Assembly (NCBI GenBank): GCA_950295325.1
Contig: OX485803.1
Span: 77,453,554 to 77,517,553, forward strand
Length of the DNA: 64,000 nucleotides
Reading direction: 5' to 3'
DNA from: Polytrichum commune
Lineage: Eukaryota; Streptophyta; Polytrichopsida; Polytrichales; Polytrichaceae
The number at the start of each line of letters is the position of its first letter. The first letter of the stretch is position 1. Below are positions 10,519 through 19,730 of this stretch, piece after piece. Both the position numbers and the translations under genes were made by a program. The notes under the pieces were generated by a model. That model made no database searches. It saw only the letters and a program-made list of their open reading frames with translations, and was not told the DNA's origin.

Positions 10519-13500
10519 TTATGTGGAGAAATAGGTATTAATTATGTTTGAAAAATGTTTGTGTTGTCTTTCTTTGTAGTAATGGATAAGTAGGTCTGTG
10601 TTGTGATTACATGTGTTGGCTTCACAGTAGGGGTATAGGTCCCTTTGAGTTCGCCATTTGTTGTATGTGTTGTTATTTGTTGTAGTCCATTGACATAAGT
10701 ACGACGTGACTGTTTTTTTTATTCCGTTGTGGTTATTGGATTGTTTTTGTTTATGATCGATTATTTTGTGTATGGGGAATTGTCTGGGGTCTTTAAGCAT
10801 GTTGTTGGGAGGAGGGGGTAGAGGGGGGATGGGGAGGTTAGGGGGGTGTACGGGGGCGGTTGGTGGGTGTGGTAGGATATTGTGGTGTCTTATTATATAT
10901 TTATTTTTAGGGATCTTGGTGGATGGTGTTGTTGGCATGGTAGGGGGCATTGATTGTAAGGGGGGTGGCAAAATAATTGATTAGCTATGTTAAGTGCGCT
11001 TTTGATAAGTTTAGAAGGAGTGGAGTGGTAGATTTTGAATTCGTCCGGGTTCATTAGAGTGGTACCATTAGGCATGGTAATTTGGTCTAGTGTGATTATA
11101 TTATGTACAAGTAGTTTGTGTAGTAATTTAAGTGAGGTGTTGGGATTTAGGCCATGAAGCATTTGTGCTTCCTGCATCCATGCAGTTTCAAGTGGGGATG
11201 GGGTTAGTAGGAAATTGTTTATTGTACTTTTGAGGTGGACTCCGGCTTTATGTTTGAGCAAGAATAATGTTCTAGTGATGGGTGATCTAACACAGTGGTG
11301 GTATTTAATGCGGGTGATTTCCTTAGAGCCCCCATATTTGGCGAGTATGAATTGAAGTAGACCAACATATATTTTCCCAATTCTACATTTATCATTGAGG
11401 GCATTTTGTAGTTGTTCTCCAATGCATCTTAAATAGGCATTTTGTAGTGAGAATGCTTCGATTCCGAATAGATTGTGTGGGAGTTGTGTAGCGATGTTAG
11501 ATGTGCATTGGGTATTCCGCATATCGTTTTGTGAAGTGCTATGATTTTTTTATCGAGTTTTTTGCTAGCTGGTATAGAGTATGGTACTGCGTAGAAGCTG
11601 TATGCTATTCCAGCATGTATGACTGTATCTGCCATGTTTATTTTTTGTTTCATAGTAGCTGGGCATGTTACAAGGGCTTGACACTGTTTTATTACTTTAG
11701 CTGTAGTGGTATTTATTTGTGTTTTCCATTTGAGAGATGGTGCAAGATTTATTTCTAGATACGTATATGGTTCATGTTGGTTTAAGGCTGGTATAGGTTG
11801 GTTTCTGTAGTTGATATTGGTAGATTGGATTAGGGTTTTAAAGGTTGTGGGGTGAAGTTTGGATTTGTTTGGGCATCCAGTTATTGTGCACTTGGGTATT
11901 CCAATATCCATTCATGCCCATTCACAGAATTTGACTAGTCTGTTGAGTTATGTTTGTAGTGTCTCTAGTTTATTGGCGATTGCTGCTAGGTCATCTGCAT
12001 ATACTGCTGATGAGATTTTAATTTTAGATGTACTAAAAGTATATCCATTATTCCCTTGTTGTAGCCATTTGAGGAGGGGTTCAAAGAATATGATAAATAG
12101 TTATGGGCTAAGGGTATCACCCTGTATTGTACCTCTTTGAATGGGGATTGGTAAGGTTTTACCGAAGTGTTCACCAGTGAATATTGTTGAGGATTATGAA
12201 TATATGTTTCCTATGAGATTTATGGAGTCAGTGGGATATCCCAGATCTTTCATTATGACTAAAAGTTTGGTGTGATCAATGGAGCCGAAGGCGTTTTTGA
12301 AGTCAATGTAAATGATATATATATCTTGGTTCGTGAGTCTTGCGTCTTGAAGCGCTGCGATTAGTAATTGGATTTGTCTAGAAATGCTTATTTCTGCTCT
12401 AAACCCTTCTTGACTATCGTGTAATATTTGGTATTTTTTTCCATACTCTGATAGAATAGAAGTTAATGTGCTCGTGTAGAATTTATATATGGTGTTAGCT
12501 AGTGCAATAGGTCTATGGTTTGTTAGTTGTGATGGGTTACCTTTTTTGTATAGTAAAACTGTTAGACTGGTTTTCCATGATGCAGAGATTTGTTTTTGTT
12601 TATAACAATGTTTAAAAAATAAGAAGAGTAATTTATGGAAGCGTGGAGGCATGTTTTTTAGAATTGAATTGGGTATTTTGTCTGGGCCTGGAGCTTTGTT
12701 ATTACTTAGGTTTTTAAGACAAAAGTCGCATATTTTTCTTGGTCAAAATACGTGTGTAGGGGGGTTTGGGGTTATCCTCGTTTATCAATAATGTATCGGT
12801 CTAAGTCATGTCATGGGTATTTCCGGACTCCACATGTGAAGTGTAGTGGGTGTTTATTTTGATATTGGCATGTGGGAACTGTAGGACGGTTATTGATGGA
12901 TTGTTGCATGTATATTTCTGCTGCGATGTCTTCTGGGTTAGTTAATATATTGTTTTGTCTATCAATGATGGAGTCCAGGGGTGAGGTTTCAGTGTTCTTG
13001 AAGACTTTTCGATTTATCTTTTTGGGGCTTTTTTCATACATTTGACGGTATTTTGATACGGCCTTTAGAATGCAATATTTGGTGTATTTTGTGGTGATTT
13101 TCTTGGCTACTTTATTTGCGATGGTTTCTATGGCATCAATCCATTCAGTAGGAGGTGCCGTTGTAAAAGGTGGGTGTGGGATGTTTGTGTGTTGGTGGTT
13201 TCGTATATCGTTTAGGATGGGGTATGCTTGCCAGAATGGATCGTGTTGTGCAATGTATATGGTTTTCCTGATGAGGTGATATGTGTTGAGGTGTCTTTTC
13301 TTTTTTCTTTCAAGTTTGCGTGGCAAAAACCCACCTTGTTGCGATGTTCTGTTCGTAAGGTTGGGTAGTGGATCTGCTTTACAGGTTTTTTCAATTGTTT
13401 CTGAAATTTTGTATACAATGTGGTCGAATGTTATACAGGCTTCCGCCCATTGATCCGGGCTTTAGTGTTGGTGGTTTTCGAGTAGGGTGGTAAGGGCTTT

Positions 13501-13710
13501 ATTTGTGCAGAGTTTTCTTCGAAGAATGTTATGTTGAATTTTTCGATGTTTTCTGGTGGTATTGGGTTTAGTATTCTAGTTGGTGACGTGTTTGTGGGGG
13601 ATGGGGATCTGGCTATAAGGGTGTTGTGGGGGATATGTAGTACAACTAGATAATGGTCTGAATTTAGATTCATGTTTGTGTTTGTGGTAGAAATGAATTT
13701 GCTGTTGTCT
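10519..13710 (-). pseudogene. LINE central region: end of AP-endonuclease, reverse transcriptase, linker
   Basis: Several overlapping minus-strand frames. Readable pieces, upstream to downstream: SDHYLVVLH (end of the endonuclease, 13.64-13.67 kb); a lysine-rich linker (12.81-13.33 kb); KAPGPDKIPNSIL and the RT fingers (12.19-12.72 kb) with YKKGNPSQLTNHRPIAL, SQEGFR and IDFKNAFGSIDH; GTIQGDTLSP (about 12.1 kb); YADDL (about 11.99-12.00 kb); and RT thumb and connection (10.9-11.9 kb). The stops at about 12191 and 11915 are TGA, and those at about 12110 and 11955 are TAA. All four could arise from CGA or CAA by C-to-T change. Frame changes lie near 13.45, 12.7, 11.5 and 10.95 kb. The RT is therefore dead in this copy. 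Confidence 0.8.
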
Positions 13711-13712
13711 GG

Positions 13713-15767
13713 TCAGTGAATGTAGAATCCATTTATTAGACTTGTTGATGTGTAATTATAGTCTCCTTGTCTGGAGATGCTAGTGTTAGTTGGGATATAT
13801 TCTAGGTTGAACGATGAGGTGAAAATTTTCCATTGGTAATCTTCTTCTTGTGGAGGGGTGTTAATGTTATTATTTTGTCTGCCTCTAAGTACGATATCTC
13901 GGTTAAAGTCCCCACATAATGTATACATGTGATTGGGATGTATAGTGATTTCGTTAGTGATTTCGTTCTTAAGGTGTGGAATGAGGCATGTATCTTCTAA
14001 ATGTGTAGGCATGTACATGTGTATGATTAGCCAAGGTATTAGTGGATGATTGTTTATTTTAATTATTTGTAGGTATGGAGATATATTTACTAGCGTGGGA
14101 ATTTTGGTGATATTCCCAGGGAATGCATATTTCTTGTGGATAAGTGTGAGTAAGCCTCCTGTTTCGGGGGTATAAGGCATTCTTTGTTGTATGCATCTTG
14201 TGAGTGCATGTGTGTTGTTGAAAATGAGTTTAAATTCCGGAAATAGGTTTTGTATGTATTTTGTAGATTTATTTGCAGTTAGTTTGGTTTCTTGGATATG
14301 TATGATTGCTGTGTTGTTTAGTGAGTTGTTTATTAGGCTTTGTAGGTTTGGTAATGATGTGTTGAATGATGACGCATTCCATGTTATTATGTTTGTTTCG
14401 TGCTCGGTGTCGGTGTTAATTCTTGTGGTTGGTGTGGGAGTGGCTGGGGGTGGGGGTGGGGGTGGGGGTAGGTGTGAATATTCGTTGATGCTTTCTAGGC
14501 ATCGGAGTGCTTCGGTGATCAATTGATTTGGGAGGAAGGGAAATTTATTTTGAAGGGTGATTGGTGTTGGTGTAGTATCTTGGTTGTGGATAAATTCATA
14601 TATCTCTGTGTGTATTGAATTTTTTGGGTATATTATATCTTGATTGTTTTCTACAAAAGTTGTGTAGGGGTGAGGTGTTGATATATGCCTTTCGGGGGGG
14701 TTGGTGAGGTTGGCCAGTCTGATAATCAATGTGCTCGTCCATATGTTATTAAAGTGGTAATTTTGGGGTTGGACTAGTATGTTATTGCATGTGTCTATTG
14801 AGGGGTGGATGGTGATGATTAGAGCGTATAGCATATGGGTTAGTGGTGATTGACTTTGTGTTTGGATATATTGATGTAGATGTGGGTAGGTGGTTATTGG
14901 TTGAGGGTGTAGTGGGTGTGTATTTTTTAGTATGGGGGCAAATGTGTTTGCTATGTATTGGTATTCAGGTTGTAGTTTTATAGTGTTTGGAATGAAGTAG
15001 ATGTTGGCTCTTTTTTTGTGTGTAGCAGGGTGTGTATGTAGGATGTTAGGCATTGGTCCGGGGTTGGGTTCTATGTTCCCGCATTTTAGCAATTCTAGTT
15101 TGTTAATAAAGTAGTATCCGTGGGAATGGAGTGTTTTTGGATTTTTCATGTTTGTTTTTAGATATATTATGATTGTGAATTTGGTTGTAGTAAAGAGGTT
15201 AGGTATAGCGGGTATGATGTTTTCTATTTGTTTGGGTGAGAAGTGTGAGTTTGTATTTATAGATTTTTGGCTTGTTATTGAGTTAGGTCTCCAGTTATTT
15301 ATGAAGTGGTATGTGTTATTATTTGTGTGGCGAGGCCGGTAGGCCGAGGCCATTGTATCTTTTGGGTGAGGTTGGTATTTTGAATAAGGGTTTAATAGGG
15401 GTTTGAAATAGGATTTATGATGATGTTTTATGTTGAGGTGAGGTTTATTTAAGGTGAGTAGTTTATGTTTACTTTTTGTAAATAGATTAGGTAAGGCAAT
15501 TATTGTTTTTTGTGTAGATTTTGGGAGGTAGTGTATAGGTTTAGTATGTTGGTGGGTACGCTTTGTGGTTGTGTTAATGATGGGGTTGAGGGAGTGGTAG
15601 TGTATATATCTTGTTAGTTTTATTTTGTGGCAAGGCCGGTAGGCCGAGGCCGTATTATATGCTTTGTTGTATTGGATAGGATATTGTTGTATTGTGAGTA
15701 AATAGATTTGTTTTTGTGAGGTGTAGGGGAGGTTTTCTTTGTGAATTTTTGATGTTATAGTATTCAT
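13713..15767 (-). CDS. LINE N-terminal ORF: 2A-like motif and AP-endonuclease
   Basis: 684 codons. Residues 1-205 are low-complexity (Asn, Thr, His, Lys) and contain two copies of a roughly 100-residue unit (ASAYRPCHK / ASAYRPRHT, then PNLFT), so this part may really be 5' leader. A start at residue 207 (ATG at plus 15149) would put the 2A-like motif GNIEPNPGP (residues 230-238) about 30 residues from the N-terminus, the usual place in other non-LTR elements. Residues 240-420 are unassigned. A run of eight prolines follows. The AP-endonuclease begins near residue 455 (ITWNASSFN), with IQETKL near 489 and CGDFNRD near 617. An in-frame TGA at about 13711 (CGA to TGA is the simplest reading) stops the frame, and the SDHYLVVLH motif of the same domain follows at 13.64-13.67 kb. 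Confidence 0.8.
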   Translation of the reverse strand: MNTITSKIHKENLPYTSQKQIYLLTIQQYPIQYNKAYNTASAYRPCHKIKLTRYIHYHSLNPIINTTTKRTHQHTKPIHYLPKSTQKTIIALPNLFTKSKHKLLTLNKPHLNIKHHHKSYFKPLLNPYSKYQPHPKDTMASAYRPRHTNNNTYHFINNWRPNSITSQKSINTNSHFSPKQIENIIPAIPNLFTTTKFTIIIYLKTNMKNPKTLHSHGYYFINKLELLKCGNIEPNPGPMPNILHTHPATHKKRANIYFIPNTIKLQPEYQYIANTFAPILKNTHPLHPQPITTYPHLHQYIQTQSQSPLTHMLYALIITIHPSIDTCNNILVQPQNYHFNNIWTSTLIIRLANLTNPPERHISTPHPYTTFVENNQDIIYPKNSIHTEIYEFIHNQDTTPTPITLQNKFPFLPNQLITEALRCLESINEYSHLPPPPPPPPATPTPTTRINTDTEHETNIITWNASSFNTSLPNLQSLINNSLNNTAIIHIQETKLTANKSTKYIQNLFPEFKLIFNNTHALTRCIQQRMPYTPETGGLLTLIHKKYAFPGNITKIPTLVNISPYLQIIKINNHPLIPWLIIHMYMPTHLEDTCLIPHLKNEITNEITIHPNHMYTLCGDFNRDIVLRGRQNNNINTPPQEEDYQWKIFTSSFNLEYIPTNTSISRQGDYNYTSTSLINGFYIH
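15054..15080 (-). other. 2A-like ribosome-skipping motif
   Basis: The minus strand encodes ELLKCGNIEPNPGP, ending at plus 15054. The 2A consensus is D(V/I)ExNPG|P. Here N replaces the D, and all of IExNPGP is kept. Many APE-type LINEs carry such motifs near the N-terminus of the endonuclease/RT protein. Whether this variant skips is unknown. Confidence 0.7.
15334..15651. repeat. two GC-boxes exactly 300 bp apart in the LINE 5' region
   Basis: GGCCGGTAGGCCGAGGCC occurs exactly at 15334-15351 and 15634-15651, in otherwise AT-rich DNA. The five bases before it are similar too (TGTGGCGA / TGTGGCAA). A second pair (minus-strand reading PNLFT) is also about 290 bp apart. This indicates two roughly 300 bp tandem 5' units, as seen in promoter monomers of some LINEs. 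Confidence 0.65.
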
Positions 15768-15886
15768 GAATACTATAGGTAGGGTTTTATTTTTAGTATA
15801 TATTAATAATTTAATTATGTTTTTTTTAGTATATAAATATACTATAAGTAATTTATAATTGTACGCCGCCGGGATGTGTGTCGAAA

Positions 15887-17155
15887 TTAGTTTGTCAAGT
15901 CCATATTGTTCTCAATTTCCGATATGTCCGGATGAGCCGCTTCGATAGCATCCAAGGTAATCTTCATTTGCCTTTGAAGGAGTTGTATTTGGAGCTTGGA
16001 ATTCTTGTTTGACTCCGCTTGCACATGGTCGGCATAAACCTTTGCCTCTTGCACAATCTCACCTTTTAGGTTCACTATTTCCTTTCGTATTTCATCCGTC
16101 CCCTTTTGTACCGCTACTTCTACCATGTTGTTGAGATCTTTGTTGGTGATGTTTTGGTGCGGTCCATTCTCCAGAGCTTGGATGGTGTTTGCAAGTGCGG
16201 TGTTCACGTCTGAAAATCGAAGGCTAACTAGCTCTTCTTTACTAGGTGCATTAATCCCGTCTAGACTTTTTGGATGGGGGGTAAATTCAACATATTTACC
16301 AAATATTTATTCATTTTTCTTAACAAATTTCTTGTAGACAAACGAGTTGAGGCATTGGACATTGCATGAGCCTGTATGCTTTCCGTTCTCAAGTCTAAAG
16401 TAAAAACCGAGAATATTTAGTTCTCCCATGCATTTTCGGATTTCTTCTTCGATTTGCATGGTTGTTTTTACCTTATTGAGGTTACGGGCAATTAGAATGA
16501 GTGCATTCTTTCGGGCCTTATCATCTTCTGAGAGTTTTTCGTTACTTGCAAAGTTTACATCTACTATTTCATTGAAAAACGAAAGTTTGAGTGCTTTAAT
16601 TCTTTTGGCTTCCTCTGGAGAGGGTGCTTTAATCCAAGCAAACTCTGCATCCGCCGATTTTTGTACATTCGTTATTTCAAAGTCAAGGCCTCGTCGAAAT
16701 CCATCCCCAACTATTTCTACAAACAAATCATACCATTCTTTACCCTTGATTGACGGGGTTGTGACTTTGACGGAGAGCATGGATGCAATTGCAATGGTAT
16801 CAAAGGATTTACACACTTTGCCTATAGCATGTGTAAATTGTCCAAGCTTGAGGATGAAAGGTCTCAATCCACAGAGAAGGCCATATCCATCCATTTCAGG
16901 GTTTTTAAGGTGGAGTTTAATAATTCCACTCCATCTTTTGGTCCCATGAAAACAAAGGACAACTATGGGCTCTCCTAGGACTTCCCCGACCTCTATCCTC
17001 ATTGTTTTTAGTCTATCCTTTGTTAAGTTGAGTATCACATCTCTATCCAATTCTATTATTTTAATTTCAAAATGGATAGATATGTGATAGTCCAAAGCAA
17101 ATCCATGGTCACCCACTTCCACATCTGAAGGAATTTGGGTGAGATTGTAGTGCAT
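15887..17155 (-). pseudogene. unrecognised ORF1/gag-like protein, interrupted
   Basis: Two minus-strand ORFs in the same frame, 282 codons (16307-17155) and 106 codons (15887-16207), separated by a TAA. They look like one protein. The first has GTKRWSGIIKLHLKNPEMDG and, later, SPEEAKRIKALKL and an ALILIARNL...GFYFRLENGKHTG segment with an RRM-like alternation, such as is found in ORF1 proteins of plant LINEs. The second is strongly helical and probably coiled-coil (EIRKEIVNLKGEIVQEAK). Further coding-like text lies upstream to about 17.5 kb in other frames. Base composition is ordinary, unlike the A/C-rich LINE that begins 30-120 bases downstream, so I treat it as a different unit. The family is not identified. 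Confidence 0.45.
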
Positions 17156-17370
17156 TCCCTCCTTACCATCCGTTCGTATAGAAGGTCACTCTTCTTGGGC
17201 AACGAACGGAAAGGAGGGAGATGACTCCACCATTTCATGTGCTTCAGACTCACACATACCTTTTTTGACTAACTCAGTGAAAGAAGGTGTTTGAATGAGA
17301 GGCATGTTGGCAAATTTTGCAATTGTGTTCATAGCTTGAAAACCAAGCCAATAGGGGAGGGCGTGTTCTC

Positions 17371-18090
17371 TCAGTGGGTGCTATTCCTTTTAACCTTTTT
17401 TTGACTTGACAATACCACAGCAAGCACTGGATGTTTTCCATTTGTAGAATCTATATTTTCATTTTCAAACAACTTACGGGATGATGAGGTTGGAGTGATG
17501 GTTGCCATTCTGATATAAGCAAAGCAAACAAACGTTTTGTTCTTTAGTTTTGAATGAGGTATACTCCTTATTTTCTTTCCTCTAATTCCTTTCCACAAAT
17601 TAAGTTGTGGGCCTCCTAGGAATTGAGAGTGAAAGAAGAAGTGATTTGCATGTTCTAACATCATATGAGTACTAGTATGAGTACAACTTGCATTCATCCT
17701 ATGATAGCACCTTTTCCTCTTCATATGAATCTTCATATTAGTATTTACAAATTGGTTGTAAGTGCTCTTATGTATATTATGATTTGTCACAACTCTAACA
17801 TTCCATACATCTCCTAAGCATTTGAGGCAAGTATAACTAAAAGCACAAGCATCTACCGTTACTACCACGGATCCATTATTTCTAATGGACCATTCATTTA
17901 TGATATGAACATTAAGTTTGTTATACCATACCTTTGGATTTATGACGTTCTTATATGTTTTTTTAAAGCAAGAGTTTGTAAGGCATTCCCATGTGGTGTG
18001 AGAGTTGACACTATGAGAGTATATCCAGTATGGTGTGGCTAGTACTAGCCACATAATGATAACAAGGTAGGTTGCATATGCAACCTTCAT
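17371..18090 (-). pseudogene. LINE ORF2 C-terminal relic (zf-RVT-like)
   Basis: 240 open codons. Residues about 135-195 (MKIHMKRKRC, CTHTSTHMMLEHANHFFFHS, then LWKGI) resemble the zinc-binding domain at the end of plant L1-type reverse transcriptases, where C..C, a hydrophobic HLFFHC-like stretch and LW.GI are typical. The hydrophobic N-terminus looks like a signal peptide, but it is probably accidental. The end of the frame (MATITPTSSS...) may belong to the next unit downstream. Confidence 0.4.
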
Positions 18091-19730
18091 TTTGCTTACT
18101 ATCCTAACAAACCTATCAATGCTATGATGTGTCTAAGACTATGTGTGTGCCTATGTGCAAATAATGAGAAAACAAATTAACGTGTAATCTTACCAAGCGG
18201 ATGAAGGGCAGCAAAACGACAGTCAGCAACAGCTCCAGCAGCAACACTTCGCCTTCAATCTCCTTCAATAGAGTCAGTCGGTGTGATGGGCTATCAGAAA
18301 TGCTCCTCGGCTCTGCTGCTCCCAGCTTTGGCAGTGCCTCAGGATTGACTCCAGCAGCTTCTAGTTTCGGTGTTGCTTCCTCTCGCCCTGCTTGGTAGCT
18401 TGTTTAGTGTGGCTGCTCCACTCAGTTGTCTTCCAGCTGCTCAGCTACGTTGCTCCGTAGCCTCAGCTTCACTTCTCCACGGCCTTAGCTTTAAAAAAAT
18501 TCCACCTTTCGCAGCAGAGTTCGCAGCCTCAACTTTAGAACTCTTCACCTTTCGTAGGAGAGTTCCGCAAATATACTGAGTCTGCAGCCTCCTGAGTTCT
18601 CGATTTTGTCGAGACAGCAGCAGATCTTCAGATCTATAGTCCTCTTGCCTTCTCAGTGGTTAACTACGCAGTGTGTCTAAGCCTCTCTATCAGTTTTGAG
18701 TTATCAGTAGCCTTTCTGATCTCCTACACATCTTCTGCCTTGACCGAGGTGAGAAGTATAAGGCTGGGAATGGACACTGGTTCCGTCTTACAGGAAATTC
18801 TGATCTATGAATTTGCTTGGTCAATGTGATCTAAGTTCACTCAATCCAAAAATTTGCACTTTCTTTGTACTCTAAGTGCTTAATTTCAAGGGATCCGAGA
18901 GAGGTGACGATATCTCTGTAGCAACTAGTTACAATAATTTCAGCAACGTCTAATCTCAGTAGTACCTTCTACTATCGGTAGCAATCTAATAGCAATGTCA
19001 CTCAGTTGGATCTTTGAGAAGGGACGTTCCTAGGTCTATTGGCAGCTTATCTATTCGCCACTTCGGGGATTTGTGGCGTTGGTAGGCAGCAGTATCTTCG
19101 AGGTTGGTATGTTTCACGGTGGGATCAGCAGTATCTTCACCGGCTTCGGTATCAGCGGCACTTCAGTGTTCTATGCCGCCGGCAGGATTCAGTATCAGCA
19201 AGTCGACTGCAGATGGACTTCGAAGAAAGAGGTAGCCTTCGGAGAAGGATATCGGCATGCAATCTTCAGATAGATTTCGGGGAGGAGCGCAGAGACAGAT
19301 CTCTCCTGTGATGGCAGTAGGGTTTCGGTGGCGCAAGCGGCATGAATCTGGTGGTGCTAGCAGCAGGATTCTGGTGGCGAAAGCAACACTAGTCCGGTGG
19401 AGATGGCAGGTCTGGTGTAGATCTGGTGTCGATGTCTTCTCCAACTCGTCAAGATATCTTTGCTGGCTCTCGAAGTGTGTATTCCCGAAGTGATGTTGTG
19501 TTGCTGTCTCTTCTATTTAAGTATCTTTCCCGAGGTTGTTGCGGTGGCCGTTTGAGCGGCCTTTCAGGGCTTGGCGAGGTGGGTGGAGAGGGGGGGGGGG
19601 TTTCGAGGAGCATCACTTAGCGGCGCTTCAACCCTACTTCTCCCCCTTGACCTCCTGCAGCCTCCCGGCCTCTGAAGGGGCACACTACTCTGCGCTTCTC
19701 TTGCTATACATTCTCTTCCGATGAGTGAAA
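18091..19730. other. non-coding, GC-richer block with short internal repeats
   Basis: No gene is supported. Text such as CAGCAGTATCTTC and GGTGGCG recurs between 19.0 and 19.5 kb. On the minus strand an ACTTAAATAG TATA-like box sits near 19515, upstream of the minus-strand relics. Together with the motif-rich DNA to its right, this could be the LTR or leader of a decayed minus-strand retroelement, but no matching second copy is in the window. Confidence 0.35.

Larger units (their letters stand above)
8000..15860 (-). mobile_element. Dualen/RandI-like non-LTR retrotransposon
   Basis: A LINE of about 7.8 kb on the minus strand. Domains in 5'-3' order: 2A-like motif, proline-rich linker, AP-endonuclease (TWN, QETK, GDFN, SDH motifs), reverse transcriptase (KAPGPDKIP, GFR, YADD), a methyltransferase-like segment, RNase H (D, E, D, D), a CX2CX9HX4C finger with a following RHN motif, and a restriction-like endonuclease. 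Having both endonuclease types plus RNase H is the hallmark of the Dualen/RandI clade described from Chlamydomonas. The coding strand is strikingly G-poor and rich in A and C, which marks the boundary at about 15.85 kb. About eight to ten stops and frameshifts lie between about 13.7 and 10.5 kb, while both ends keep long open frames. The 3' end (about 8.0 kb) is AT-rich without a clear poly-A. Target duplications were not found. Confidence 0.85.

Noticed and set aside
17371-18090. Secreted cysteine-rich protein with signal peptide
   Set aside because: The hydrophobic start is at the edge of a frame whose later part reads as a LINE zinc-finger relic. The signal peptide is probably accidental.
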